Part shown: positions 25,744 through 35,579 of the stretch, piece after piece
Layout of the letters: each line of letters opens with the position of its first letter
Numbering within the stretch: the first letter of the stretch is position 1
NCBI RefSeq assembly: GCF_000421845.1
Contig: NZ_ATXU01000001.1
Location: 310,001 to 374,000 of the forward strand
Length of the DNA: 64,000 nucleotides
Source of the DNA: Leucobacter chironomi DSM 19883
Lineage (GTDB): Bacteria; Actinomycetota; Actinomycetes; Actinomycetales; Microbacteriaceae
Reading direction: 5' to 3'
Notes under the pieces: generated by a model
Told to the model about the DNA's origin: nothing
Database searches by the model: none
Seen by the model: only the letters and a program-made list of their open reading frames with translations
Program-made: the position numbers and the translations under genes

Positions 25744-26727
25744 TCAGCTCCAGCGATCCGGGTCCATGTCGCTGATGACGTGACGGATCGTGCCCGAGTG
25801 GGCGCGCATCACGATGCTCTCGGCCCGCACGAACGGGCCGCGGCGCTGCACGCCGTCGACGAACTCCGCCGAGGTGATGCCCGTCGCCACGAAGTAGCAG
25901 TTGTCGCTCGACACCAGGTCGTTCGCCTCGAGCACGCGGTCGAGGTCGTGGCCGGCGTCGATCGCCTTCTGGCGCTCCTCGTCGTCCTTCGGCCACAGGC
26001 GCCCCTGGATCACGCCGCCCAGCGCCTTCACCGCGCAGGCCGTGATGATGCCCTCGGGGGTGCCGCCGATGCCCACGCACATGTCGATGCGCGAATCCCA
26101 GCGCGCGGCGTTGACGCCGCCCGCGACGTCGCCGTCCATGATGAGCCGCGTGCCGGCGCCGGCCTCGCGGATGTCCGAGATGAGCTGCGCGTGACGCGGA
26201 CGGTCGAGCACGGCCACGCGGATGTCCGACACATCGACGCCCTTGGCGCGGGCGAGCGCGCGGACGTTCTCGCCGATCGGGCGGCGGATGTCGACCACGC
26301 CCACGCCGGCCGGGCCGCACACGAGCTTGTCCATGTAGAAGACGGCCGAGGGGTCGTACATGCTGCCGCGGTCGGCGACGGCGATCACCGAGAGCGCGCC
26401 GGGGCGGCCCTCAGCGGTGAGGCGGGTGCCGTCGATCGGGTCGACGGCCACGTCGCACTCGGCGCCCTCGCCGTTGCCGACCTGCTCACCGTTGTAGAGC
26501 CACGGGGCGTCGTCTTTCTCGCCCTCGCCGATCACCACGGTGCCGTTCATGTTGACCGTCGACAGGAAGCGCCGCATCGCGTCGACCGCTGCACCGTCGG
26601 CGGCGTTCTTGTCGCCCCGCCCGATCCACGGGGTGGCGCGCATCGCAGCGGCCTCCGTGGCGCGCACGAGTTCCATTGCGAGGTTGCGATCGGGCTGCCA
26701 ATCGCCCAGCGAAACAGGTTCAGTCAT
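25744..26727 (-). CDS. glpX: Class II fructose-1,6-bisphosphatase
   Basis: Converts fructose 1,6-bisphosphate to fructose 6-phosphate in gluconeogenesis; this is usually the only FBPase in actinobacteria. About 327 residues. Visible GlpX motifs: ADGAAVDAMRRFL, GEGEKDDAPWLYNGE and VDPIDGTRLTAEG (Li+-sensitive metal-binding phosphatase signature), DRPRHAQLI, and GDVAGGVNAA. The ATG at 26727 is 7 nt behind a TAGGGT box, so leaderless initiation there is likely; an in-frame ATG at 26733 is the alternative. It is divergent from fba, pairing two consecutive enzymes of gluconeogenesis across one promoter region. Confidence 0.96.
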   Translation of the reverse strand: MTEPVSLGDWQPDRNLAMELVRATEAAAMRATPWIGRGDKNAADGAAVDAMRRFLSTVNMNGTVVIGEGEKDDAPWLYNGEQVGNGEGAECDVAVDPIDGTRLTAEGRPGALSVIAVADRGSMYDPSAVFYMDKLVCGPAGVGVVDIRRPIGENVRALARAKGVDVSDIRVAVLDRPRHAQLISDIREAGAGTRLIMDGDVAGGVNAARWDSRIDMCVGIGGTPEGIITACAVKALGGVIQGRLWPKDDEERQKAIDAGHDLDRVLEANDLVSSDNCYFVATGITSAEFVDGVQRRGPFVRAESIVMRAHSGTIRHVISDMDPDRWS

Positions 26728-26734
26728 ACCCATA

Positions 26735-26751
26735 ACCCTACCGCGTAGACT
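26735..26751. promoter_or_regulatory. Back-to-back -10 boxes of glpX and fba
   Basis: TAGGGT on the minus strand (26740-26735) ends 7 nt before the glpX ATG at 26727. TAGACT on the plus strand (26746-26751) is a candidate -10 for fba, giving a leader of about 45 nt. The two core promoters nearly touch, so transcription is probably coordinated. Confidence 0.45.
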
Positions 26752-26802
26752 GGTTCCTCGGAGCGGCAGGGAGCCGATCCTTCACGACGCCAAGGAGCAC
26801 AG

Positions 26803-27830
<1,028 letters not shown>

Positions 27831-27831
<1 letters not shown>

Positions 27832-28571
27832 TGGCGGATCCGCGCGACGACCGCCCCACCCCCGCCTACGGCGAGTACGCTCCCGAGGGCTGGAGCTGGA
27901 AGCCCGAGGGCGCCGAGGCCGCGCAGGCCGAGGCACCCGATCAGGGCTCCCTCGCTGGTGTGCCCCACAATCTCGGTGTGGCGCCCCAGGCCCCTCAAGC
28001 TCCCCAGGCCCCGCGGGCCGCGCGACCCGAGGCGCCCGCCCCGGAGCGCGGACCGCAGCACGGCGCCGGCGATCCGCCGCCCTACCGGGCCGATGAGCCG
28101 CCCGCCGCGCGGCCCGGCCAGCAGCCCCGCTTCGCGCAGGGCCCGACGCCGCAGGCGAAGCCCCGGCGAGCGGGTGACATGGCGTTCACCATCGCCCTGC
28201 TCGCGCTCGGCGCCTTCGGCGCGCTCTACTCGGCGCTCGTGCTGTTCTCGCTGCCGCCCACGATCTCGCTCGTCGGCGACGCCCTCGAGATCGCAGATTT
28301 CAGTGCACCCGCGTGGCTCGGCACCTTCAGCACGGTGAGCGCGCTCGCCATGTTCGCGCTCTACGCGGTCGCCCTCGTGTTCTCGATCCAGCGCATGCGC
28401 GGCGGCAAGCTCGCCTTCTGGGTGCCGCTCTCGGCGGGTGTGCTCGCGGTGATCCTCACCTTCGTGCTCACCCTCATCGCCATGCTGAGCGTTCCCGAGC
28501 TCATGCAGGCCGCGGAGGATCCCGCGTCCATGCAGAAGCTGCTCGACTACCTGAACTCGACGCAGCCGTAG
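27831..28571 (+). CDS. Proline-rich tail plus three-helix membrane protein, unknown function
   Basis: 246 residues. The first 115 are a disordered Pro/Ala/Gln-rich cytosolic segment (with APQAPQAPQAP runs). The rest holds three membrane helices: ALLALGAFGALYSALVLFSL, VSALAMFALYAVALVFS and LSAGVLAVILTFVLTLIAML. Proteins with this layout (DUF6264-like) often follow fba in Microbacteriaceae, but I give the family name only tentatively. The GTG at 27831 overlaps the fba stop (TAGTG), so translation is coupled. No enzyme motif is visible. Confidence 0.8.
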
Positions 28572-28586
28572 CGCGCGGACAGGCCC

Positions 28587-28630
28587 GCCCCTCGCGGGGC
28601 CGCCGCTCGCGAGCAGCGGGCTCGCGAGCG
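28587..28630. terminator. Two adjacent GC hairpins after the fba operon
   Basis: GCCCC-TCGC-GGGGC (28587-28600), then CGCTCGCGAG, 7-nt loop, CTCGCGAGCG (28604-28630). They lie 15-60 nt past the stop at 28571. Probable terminator. Confidence 0.55.
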
Positions 28631-28660
28631 CGACGGCCTTCCCAGCTGCCCTCGGGTATG

Positions 28661-28723
28661 CATCGAGGTCACCCGTGTAGTCCTTTCGCTCGCGCGCAAA
28701 GGGCCACACGGGTGACCTCGATG
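28661..28723. terminator. Perfect 18-bp inverted repeat between convergent operons
   Basis: CATCGAGGTCACCCGTGT (28661-28678) and its exact reverse complement (28706-28723) enclose 27 nt that contain a second small stem (CCTTT/AAAGG). It is followed by more than 100 nt without a gene before the ABC ATPase stop at 28849. Probably a bidirectional terminator or a structured 3' element. Confidence 0.6.
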
Positions 28724-28848
28724 AAAGCGGCCCGGCGACGGAACCGGGCGCTGCCATGCACAGCAATCGCGGATCCCGCTCCCCTTCCGGGTCATGCCCC
28801 GGCCGGCCTGCAGCGCGTCAGCGCAGGCTCCAGCCCGTCACCGCTGGC

Positions 28849-29613
28849 CTAGAGCACCTTCGAGAGGAACGCCTGGGTTCGACCGTGCTGAGGTCTCACC
28901 AGCACTTCTTCGGGTGAACCGTACTCGACAACCTGGCCACCGTCCATGAACGTCACCGTGTCGGCGACCTCCTTGGCGAATCCCATCTCGTGGGTCACCA
29001 CGATCATCGTCATGCCGGTCTCCGCGAGCGACTTCATCACGTCGAGCACTTCGCCGACCAGTTCGGGGTCAAGCGCGCTGGTCGGCTCGTCGAAGAGCAT
29101 GAGATCAGGTTTCATCGCGAGCGCCCTGGCGATCGCGATCCGCTGCTGCTGTCCTCCTGAGAGCTCGCTCGGGTACGAGTCGGCTTTGTCGGCCAGCCCC
29201 ACCCGCTCGAGCAGATCGATCGCAGAGCGCTTCGCTTCCGCCCGACCTTCGCCCTTGACGAACATTGGAGAGCAGGTGATGTTCTCCAGTGCCGTCATGT
29301 GCGGAAAGAGATTGAATCGCTGGAACACCATGCCGATGTTCTCGCGCTGCTTGGCTGCCTCACGAGGGTGCAGCTCGTACAGCTTGTCGCCGTGCTCCCG
29401 GTATCCGATCACTTCACCGTCGACCTCGATGCGCCCGGAGTCGATCGTCTCGAGGTGGTTGATGCAGCGCAGGAACGTCGATTTGCCCGAGCCTGAGGGG
29501 CCGAGCAGGCAACTGACCTCGCCCCGCTTCACCGTCATGTCGATGCCCTTGAGCACGTAGTTGTCCCCGAAGGACTTGTGCACATCGAGCGCCGTCATCT
29601 TTGCTTCGCTCAT
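28849..29613 (-). CDS. Polar amino acid-type ABC transporter ATP-binding protein
   Basis: A 254-residue GlnQ/HisP-type ATPase on the inner face of the membrane. Walker A is GPSGSGKST (about residues 39-47), the Q loop is QRFNLFPH, the signature is LSGGQQQR, Walker B is [12 protein letters not shown], and the switch His is in VTHEM. The ATG at 29613 overlaps the permease stop (ATGA), so it is translated as part of one operon: amidohydrolase, binding protein, permease, ATPase. The substrate is not told by the ATPase. Ends before the long hairpin at 28661-28723. Confidence 0.92.
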   Translation of the reverse strand: MSEAKMTALDVHKSFGDNYVLKGIDMTVKRGEVSCLLGPSGSGKSTFLRCINHLETIDSGRIEVDGEVIGYREHGDKLYELHPREAAKQRENIGMVFQRFNLFPHMTALENITCSPMFVKGEGRAEAKRSAIDLLERVGLADKADSYPSELSGGQQQRIAIARALAMKPDLMLFDEPTSALDPELVGEVLDVMKSLAETGMTMIVVTHEMGFAKEVADTVTFMDGGQVVEYGSPEEVLVRPQHGRTQAFLSKVL

Positions 29614-30560
29614 CGCGTGGCCTCCTCGTTGCCGACCACGGGGATCTCGGCTTGTGCCGGGCCCCGGGTCTTCTTGCGCTTGCGCTCGATTCGAGCGTTC
29701 TGCCCCTTGGAGAAGTGACGCTCGAGTCGGCTCTGGCCGAACATCATGATCGAAGTGAAGACCAGGTACCACACCGAGGCGACCAGGAGCAGTGGGATCG
29801 GGTTGAGCGTCGCCGATGAGATGTCTCTGGCGCGGGTGTAGAGGTCGTAGTTGTACGGAACTGCGGTGACCAGAGACGTCGTCTTGAGCATCGAGATGAG
29901 CTCGTTGCCGGTTGGCGGAATGATGACCCTCATCGCCTGCGGAATGACGACCTTGCGCATTCGCAACCACCAGCTCATACCGAGAGCGTCGGCGGCCTCG
30001 CTCTGGCCGCGGTCGACCGAGAGCAGACCTGCCCGCACGATCTCAGCCATGTAGGCCGCTTCGTTCAGACCGAGGCCGACGACTGCGATCCAGAACACCG
30101 GGATGACGTCGGCAAGCTCAAGTGTGAACCACGGCTCGGCGAACGGCAGCCCGACGTTGACCTGCTGGTAGATCGCCGTGAAGAGGCCCCAGAAGACCAG
30201 CTGCACGTAGACGGGGGTGCCGCGGAACAGCCACAGGAACCCGAACGCGATGCTCCGGAGCACAGGGTTCGTCGTCTCGCGCATGATCGCGACAACGATG
30301 CCGACGACAATCGCGAGGATCATCGAGAGCACGGTCAGGGCGAGCGTGTTCAGCGCGCCCATCATCACGCGGCCGTCGAAGAGGTACTGCGCGAAGGAAG
30401 GCCAGTCGTAGGCCTCGCGCTGGGCCGCATCGAGGACGAACGCGATGATCGCAATGATGAGAGCGACCGCGAAGAAGTTGCGCCAGGGGTGGCGGAGTGG
30501 CACCGCTCGAATCGGCTTCGGCGGTGCCACATTGACCACCTGGGTGATCGGCTGGGTCAC
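29610..30560 (-). CDS. Polar amino acid-type ABC transporter permease
   Basis: A 316-residue HisM/GlnP-type permease. An N-terminal soluble segment leads to membrane helices ([44 protein letters not shown] and more). The EAA loop ([27 protein letters not shown]) is clear and docks the ATPase. The C-terminal tail is basic ([11 protein letters not shown]). The ATG at 30560 lies only 3 nt after the binding-protein stop. It has the single fused length typical of one-permease homodimeric systems. Confidence 0.92.
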   Translation of the reverse strand: MTQPITQVVNVAPPKPIRAVPLRHPWRNFFAVALIIAIIAFVLDAAQREAYDWPSFAQYLFDGRVMMGALNTLALTVLSMILAIVVGIVVAIMRETTNPVLRSIAFGFLWLFRGTPVYVQLVFWGLFTAIYQQVNVGLPFAEPWFTLELADVIPVFWIAVVGLGLNEAAYMAEIVRAGLLSVDRGQSEAADALGMSWWLRMRKVVIPQAMRVIIPPTGNELISMLKTTSLVTAVPYNYDLYTRARDISSATLNPIPLLLVASVWYLVFTSIMMFGQSRLERHFSKGQNARIERKRKKTRGPAQAEIPVVGNEEATR

Positions 30561-30563
30561 GTG

Positions 30564-31487
30564 TTAGTCCTTATCGCCAGCGTTGATGGTGATCTTGTCG
30601 TAGCGCCCGGCCTCGACACCCCAGAACTCGAGGATCTGGTCGTAGGTGCCGTCGTCGTGCATTGACTGCAGGGCAACGGCGAAGGCCTCGGCCAGTTCGC
30701 CGCCGGTCTTCTTCGAGAACGGCGCACCGGCGGGCATGTTCTCGTAGATCGGCGAGCCGACGAGCTTGCCCTCGGAGTTCTTCACCGCGTAGCTGACGAC
30801 GGGCGAGTCTGCGACGAGCGCGTATGCGCGTCCCAGATTCACCGCGGCGACCATCTCGTCAGTGGTGTCGTAGCCGAGGGTGTCGATGGTGCCTTTGCCC
30901 GCCGCATCGCACTTCTTCTGCACCTCGGGGAGGTAGTAGAGGGGTGCGGAGCCACCGTTGGGCACGGCGATCTTCTGGCCGCAGATGTCGAGTTCATCGT
31001 CGATCGCGTTCTCTTCAAGCGAGGCGAACTGGTTGCCGGCCCAGATGAAGTCGACGACGTCGAAGTCCTTCTGGCGCTTCAGCGTGTCGTAGTAGCCGGC
31101 AATGCCGAGGTCGAACTTGCCGAGCTCGATGTTCGGGATGATGTTCTCGAACTTCGCGATCTTCAGCTCCGGCTCGAGGCCCATCCGGGTGATGGCGGCG
31201 GCGACCATGTCGACCTCCCAGCCGATCGCGTTGCCGTCCGCGTCCTTGAACTCGTTGGGCGGGTACGTCGCATCGACGCCGACGGTGACGCTGCCGCGCT
31301 CTGCGATATCAGCGGGGACGAGGGCCTTGGCCTCTTCGTTGACTCCGAGCTTCGCGAGGTCGACCGCGGTGTTCGCGGACGTCGTCTCCTCAGCGGCCTT
31401 CGGGTCGGCGTCCTTGCCGGCGCCCGAGCAACCAGCGGTGAGCAGCATGGCGGCGATCGCCGCTGCTGCCAGCAGGCTCTTCTTCAT
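30564..31487 (-). CDS. ABC transporter substrate-binding lipoprotein (SBP_bac_3 type)
   Basis: A 307-residue lipoprotein. The signal peptide ends in a lipobox, LLTAGC, at about residues 17-22. The periplasmic-binding fold type 2 for polar amino acids follows: GSVTVGVDATYPPNEFKDADGNAIGWEVDMV, then GKFDLGIAGYYDTLKRQKDFDVVDF and a C-terminal hinge segment. Ligand unknown. The neighbouring amidohydrolase suggests an N-acyl amino acid, amide or related compound. The ATG at 31487 has AAAGGAACCCAC upstream; an earlier in-frame ATG (31502) lacks this. Confidence 0.9.
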   Translation of the reverse strand: MKKSLLAAAAIAAMLLTAGCSGAGKDADPKAAEETTSANTAVDLAKLGVNEEAKALVPADIAERGSVTVGVDATYPPNEFKDADGNAIGWEVDMVAAAITRMGLEPELKIAKFENIIPNIELGKFDLGIAGYYDTLKRQKDFDVVDFIWAGNQFASLEENAIDDELDICGQKIAVPNGGSAPLYYLPEVQKKCDAAGKGTIDTLGYDTTDEMVAAVNLGRAYALVADSPVVSYAVKNSEGKLVGSPIYENMPAGAPFSKKTGGELAEAFAVALQSMHDDGTYDQILEFWGVEAGRYDKITINAGDKD

Positions 31488-31551
31488 GTGGGTTCCTTTC
31501 ATTGGATGGGTGTGATGGATTCGAGGTGCGGATGGGGTCGCAGGGTGTGGA

Positions 31552-33213
31552 TCAGCGGCTGTGCACGAGGCGACCGTCGACGTAGACCCGCTCTGCCACG
31601 GTTTCGTGGATGCTCGCGCTCTCGCCGAGGAAGGGATCGCGATTCGCGATGACGACGTCGGCGAGCATTCCGGGGGCGATACGCCCGACTTCGTGATCGC
31701 GACCGTTGGTCTCGATGCCGCCGAGGGTGTAGGCCCGCAGGGCGGCGGCGAGCGGGAGCCGCTCGTGTTCGAGGAACACGCGTTCGCTGAAGTCGGGGTG
31801 GTCGGCGGGCACCTGGCGGTTCACCGCGACGTGGATCCCGAGCCACGGGTCGGCCGAGGTGACCGGCCAATCCGAGCCGCCGCTCAGGTGGCTGCCTGCG
31901 CCGAGCAGGGAGGCGAAGGGGTACTGGTGCCCCACCCGCTCGTCGCCGAGGAATGGCACGGTCAGTTCGAGCATCTGGGGGTCGTAGCTGGCCCAGAGCG
32001 GCTGCATGTTCGCAGAGGCGTTGAGCTGCGCGAAGCGGGGCACGTCGTCGGGGTTGATGATTTGGATGTGGGCGATCGTGTGCATCATGGTCGATGCCTC
32101 GCCGTTCGTCTCGCGTGCCTGCTCGACTGCGTCGAGGGCCTCGCGCACGCCGCGGTCGCCGAGGGCGTGGAAGTGCACCTGGAAGCCTTGCCTGTCGAGC
32201 TCGGTGACGTATTCGCGCAGGCGCTCGGGATCGACGAAGGAGATGCCGGAGTTGTCGGAGACGCGATGCTCGCATCCCGGAGCGAGGTAGGGCGTGATCA
32301 TTGCCGCGGTCTGGTTCTCGGCCACGCCGTCCTGCATGATCTTGACGGTGTCGGCGCGGAACCGGCGCCCGGCCACCGCGGCTCGACGTGCGGCGAAGTC
32401 TGCGATCTGTTCGACGCCTTGGGTGCGCTCCCACCAGAGCGCACCGTTGACCCGTGCGATCAGTTCGCCGCGCTCTTCTGCCGCACGATAGACGTTGTAG
32501 AACTCGGGGCTGTGATTGCCGTACTGGCCGATCAGCGCGTCCTGCCAGCTCGTGATGCCGTATTCGATGAGTTTGCGCTGACCGACGAGGAACCCTTCGT
32601 ACATGAACTCGACGGTGGGCTGCGGGGCGTGGCGGAGGGCGAGCATGCGCGCGCCTTCGTGCAGTGTTCCGGTCGGTTCGCCCTGGTCGTCGCGCTCGAT
32701 CCGCCCGTCTGCAGGGTCGGGGGTGTTCCGGTCGATACCGCATCGGCGGAGAGCTTCGCTGTTCACCCAGGCGCTGTGATGGTCGCGGTTCGAGATGATG
32801 ATCGCCCGGTCCGTGCAGATCGCGTCCAAGTCTTCCTTCACCGGGGTTCCGCCGGGGAAGGCGGCCTGCTGCCAGCCTGCGCCGATGATCCAGTCGACGT
32901 CGGGGTTTTCTTCGACGTACGCGTGCACCAGCTTGAGGTAGTCCTCGCGGGTGTACCCCTCGCTCAGGTCGCAGCCGAGCATCTCCATCCCCGCTTCGAT
33001 CGGGTGGACGTGCGAGTCGTTCATGCCGGGGTGCACGAGCTTGCCGTCCGCGTCGACCACCTCGGTCGAGCTCTCGATAGCGTCCAGCACCTCCTGGCCG
33101 ACCATCACGATTCGACCGTCGCGGATACCGATGTGGTGGGGAGCCGGAATATACTGCTCACCGTCGAACACCGCGCCGTTCAGAATGGCGAGGTCGAGAG
33201 AAACGTGCTCCAC
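31552..33213 (-). CDS. Amidohydrolase family protein (YtcJ/amidohydro_3 type)
   Basis: A 553-residue metal-dependent hydrolase. The N-terminal strand domain leads into KLVHPGMNDSHVHPIE (first metal His pair). Then come DWIIGAGWQQAAFPGG, FQVHFHALGDRGVREAL (metal His), and GSDWPVTSADPWLGIHVAVNR (metal Asp in SDWPV). C-terminal AAALRAYTLGGIE and GMLADVVIANRDPF are standard. YtcJ-like enzymes include N-substituted formamide deformylases. The GTG at 33213 has AAAGGAGTCCT upstream. First gene of the transporter operon and divergent from a LacI regulator. The coupling suggests uptake of a nitrogen compound followed by amide cleavage; the compound is unknown. Confidence 0.88.
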   Translation of the reverse strand: MEHVSLDLAILNGAVFDGEQYIPAPHHIGIRDGRIVMVGQEVLDAIESSTEVVDADGKLVHPGMNDSHVHPIEAGMEMLGCDLSEGYTREDYLKLVHAYVEENPDVDWIIGAGWQQAAFPGGTPVKEDLDAICTDRAIIISNRDHHSAWVNSEALRRCGIDRNTPDPADGRIERDDQGEPTGTLHEGARMLALRHAPQPTVEFMYEGFLVGQRKLIEYGITSWQDALIGQYGNHSPEFYNVYRAAEERGELIARVNGALWWERTQGVEQIADFAARRAAVAGRRFRADTVKIMQDGVAENQTAAMITPYLAPGCEHRVSDNSGISFVDPERLREYVTELDRQGFQVHFHALGDRGVREALDAVEQARETNGEASTMMHTIAHIQIINPDDVPRFAQLNASANMQPLWASYDPQMLELTVPFLGDERVGHQYPFASLLGAGSHLSGGSDWPVTSADPWLGIHVAVNRQVPADHPDFSERVFLEHERLPLAAALRAYTLGGIETNGRDHEVGRIAPGMLADVVIANRDPFLGESASIHETVAERVYVDGRLVHSR

Positions 33214-33246
33214 AGGACTCCTTTGTCAAGACAGGTCTTTCAGTAA

Positions 33247-33260
33247 CTTAATCGTTTAAG
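33247..33260. promoter_or_regulatory. LacI-family operator candidate
   Basis: CTTAATCGTTTAAG, a 14-bp palindrome with a central CG and one imperfect pair, typical of LacI-family sites. It is 34 bp before the amidohydrolase start and 110 bp before the divergent regulator gene. It lies in the most AT-rich part of this region. Confidence 0.65.
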
Positions 33261-33343
33261 CTACGAGAAGCGACCTTAGACGACCGCGCATCGAGGTGTC
33301 AAGCCGCAATGGCTGCGAACGATGCCACGACGATTGCCGTCGC

Positions 33344-33349
33344 TATACT
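33344..33349 (+). promoter_or_regulatory. -10 box of the LacI-family gene
   Basis: TATACT, 21 nt before the ATG at 33370 which has GGAGG upstream. No good -35 is seen. Confidence 0.45.
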
Positions 33350-33369
33350 CGGGACGGCAACGGAGGACT

Positions 33370-34362
33370 ATGGCGACGAAACTGACTGATATTGCGGCAA
33401 GCACCGGCTTCTCGGTGGCCGCGGTATCCATGGCGATCAATGGCAAGCCTGGCGTCTCGGAGTCGACGCGTGCAGTCATCCTCGCCGAGGCCGATCGTCT
33501 CGGATATCGACCCAATCAGAGTGGGCGCGCCCTGCGGCTCTCGCGGGTCGGTTCCATCGGCATCTACACCCCCGCGTCCCTCATGGAGTATCCGCTCTAC
33601 TACGGCGAGATCACCCGCGGGGTGGTCGCCGGACTGGCCGACTCCGGGTATTCGCCGGTCATGCTGCCCTCAGCCAGCGAAACCGGAGACCTGCGGGATC
33701 TGCCAGCCGTCGACGGATACATCCTGGTCGAGCCGCACTCGGACGATCTCGGCACGCATGAGATTCTGCGCGGCGAAGCCGCCACCGTCTGCATCGACCC
33801 CGCTCCTCCTGGCTCAGCAGAGCCCTGGGGAGTCGTCGAGTCCGATACGCGCACCAGCACAACCGAGGCGCTCGACATCATGGTCGCGAGAGGCAGCGAA
33901 CGCCCGGGGCTGCTGACCGTCGAGACGGTCTCGCAGTGGACCGTGAGCATCGAGGCCCGATACCGCGAATGGTGCGCTGAACGCGGGATCCCCCCCGAGG
34001 TGGTTCGCCTCGACCCCGGCGAGGGGAACGGTTCGCTGCGCCAGAAACTGGCCGCAGCGATCGGCGAGCACGCCGAGTCCTGCGATGGGCTGTTCATCTG
34101 CGGAGACAGCATCGCGGTCAGAATCGCCGGCGTGCTGCGCAGTTTGGGGTACGTCGTCGGCGAGGACGTCAAGCTCGTCTCAGGAGTGGACAGCACCATG
34201 ATGGAGTACCACACGCCTCCGATCACATCGGTCGACCTGAGCCCGCTCGTCTTCGGGCAACGCGCGGCCCGCATGATGCTCGAACTGCTCGAACTTCCCG
34301 AGCGGCCTTCCGCCATGCGTCGCGAAGTGCTGCCCGCACCGCTCGTGCCTCGCGCGACGTGA
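33370..34362 (+). CDS. LacI-family transcriptional regulator
   Basis: A 330-residue repressor. The N-terminal helix-turn-helix (KLTDIAASTGFSVAAVSMAINGKPGVSESTR) and hinge helix (LGYRPNQSGRALRLSR) are followed by a periplasmic-binding-like sensor (GSIGIYTP, EITRGVVAGLADSGYSPVML, DGLFICGDSIAVRIAGVLRSLG, TSVDLSP). Such proteins usually sense sugars, but this one is paired with an amidohydrolase and amino acid-type transporter, so its ligand may differ. The ATG at 33370 has AACGGAGGACT upstream; the frame is open earlier. It probably controls the divergent operon through the palindrome at 33247-33260. Confidence 0.9.
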   Translation: MATKLTDIAASTGFSVAAVSMAINGKPGVSESTRAVILAEADRLGYRPNQSGRALRLSRVGSIGIYTPASLMEYPLYYGEITRGVVAGLADSGYSPVMLPSASETGDLRDLPAVDGYILVEPHSDDLGTHEILRGEAATVCIDPAPPGSAEPWGVVESDTRTSTTEALDIMVARGSERPGLLTVETVSQWTVSIEARYREWCAERGIPPEVVRLDPGEGNGSLRQKLAAAIGEHAESCDGLFICGDSIAVRIAGVLRSLGYVVGEDVKLVSGVDSTMMEYHTPPITSVDLSPLVFGQRAARMMLELLELPERPSAMRREVLPAPLVPRAT

Positions 34363-34387
34363 GCATAGGCCGACAGGCCGCAGCGCG

Positions 34388-35500
34388 TCAGCGCACGCGC
34401 CCCCCGAGGGCCCGCGCGTCGCGGTTGCCCGAGGCGTCCTGCCGCAGCTCCTTGGGCAGTGAGAAGACCAGGTCCTCCTCGGCCGTGACGGTCGCCTCGA
34501 CATCCGAGTAGCCGGCATCGGCGAGGTCGTCGAGCAGTTCCTGCACGAGCACCTCGGGCACCGAGGCGCCGCTCGTCACTCCGATGGTGCGCACGCCGTC
34601 GAGCCACTCCTGCTTGACCTCGCTGGCGAAGTCGACGCGGTAGGCCGCCTTTGCGCCGTACTCCAGGGCCACCTCGACCAGGCGCACCGAGTTCGACGAG
34701 TTCGACGAGCCGACGACGATCACGAGATCGGCCTGCCGGGCGATCTTCTTGATCGCGACCTGGCGGTTCTGCGTGGCGTAGCAGATGTCGTCGCTCGGCG
34801 GGTCCTGCAGACTCGGGAACTTCTCGCGGAGCCTGCGCACGGTCTCCATCGTCTCGTCGACCGAGAGCGTCGTCTGGGAGAGCCAGACGAGCTTGTCCGG
34901 ATTCTCGACCTCGAGCGTGTCGACGTCCTCCGGGGAGTTCACGATGGTGATGTGATCGGGAGCCTCTCCAGCGGTGCCCTCGACCTCCTCGTGGCCGGTG
35001 TGGCCGATGAGCAGGATCTCGAGATCCTGCTTCGCGAAGCGCACGGCCTCGCGGTGCACCTTGGTGACGAGCGGGCAGGTGGCATCGATGGCGTGAAGGC
35101 CGCGCTCTTCGGCGGCGTTCACCACGGCGGGCGAGACGCCGTGGGCCGAGAACACGACGTTCGCACCCTCGGGCACCTCGTCGACCTCCTCGACGAAGAT
35201 CGCCCCCATCTTCTCGAGCGTCCGCACCACGTGCACGTTGTGCACGATCTGCTTGCGCACGTACACGGGGGCGCCGTAGCGGTCGAGCGCCTTCTCCACG
35301 GCGACGACGGCGCGGTCCACACCGGCGCAGTAGCCGCGGGGCGCCGCGAGCAGCACCTTCTTCTCCCCCGAGACGGGTTCGTTCTTCAGCCGGCCCGCTT
35401 CTCGCCGCAGCCGGGGCATCGCAAGGCTGACGACCGGCGCACCGATGGTGCGCGGATCCCGGGCCTGCGGGGCGGTCTGGGCAGCGAGGACGTCACTCAT
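34388..35500 (-). CDS. ispH: 4-hydroxy-3-methylbut-2-enyl diphosphate reductase
   Basis: Last enzyme of the MEP isoprenoid pathway; makes IPP and DMAPP with an iron-sulfur cluster. 370 residues. The three cluster cysteines are in [22 protein letters not shown] and CYATQNRQ. Other motifs: [26 protein letters not shown] and [14 protein letters not shown]. It has an N-terminal extension of about 45 residues before the conserved core. The ATG at 35500 is 7 nt behind a TAGAAT box; the frame continues open upstream without support. It is divergent from xseA. Confidence 0.97.
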   Translation of the reverse strand: MSDVLAAQTAPQARDPRTIGAPVVSLAMPRLRREAGRLKNEPVSGEKKVLLAAPRGYCAGVDRAVVAVEKALDRYGAPVYVRKQIVHNVHVVRTLEKMGAIFVEEVDEVPEGANVVFSAHGVSPAVVNAAEERGLHAIDATCPLVTKVHREAVRFAKQDLEILLIGHTGHEEVEGTAGEAPDHITIVNSPEDVDTLEVENPDKLVWLSQTTLSVDETMETVRRLREKFPSLQDPPSDDICYATQNRQVAIKKIARQADLVIVVGSSNSSNSVRLVEVALEYGAKAAYRVDFASEVKQEWLDGVRTIGVTSGASVPEVLVQELLDDLADAGYSDVEATVTAEEDLVFSLPKELRQDASGNRDARALGGRVR

Positions 35501-35507
35501 GGCCCCG

Positions 35508-35513
35508 ATTCTA
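35508..35513 (-). promoter_or_regulatory. -10 box of leaderless ispH transcript
   Basis: TAGAAT on the minus strand, 7 nt before the ATG at 35500. Confidence 0.55.
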
Positions 35514-35566
35514 CCGGCCCTACCTGGGCCGTCCCTCTTCGCATTCAGGGCCGTCGGGGCTGCGGC

Positions 35567-35572
35567 TAGGCT
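35567..35572 (+). promoter_or_regulatory. -10 box of leaderless xseA transcript
   Basis: TAGGCT ends 7 nt before the ATG at 35580; no ribosome site. Confidence 0.55.
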
Positions 35573-35579
35573 GGTCCGC

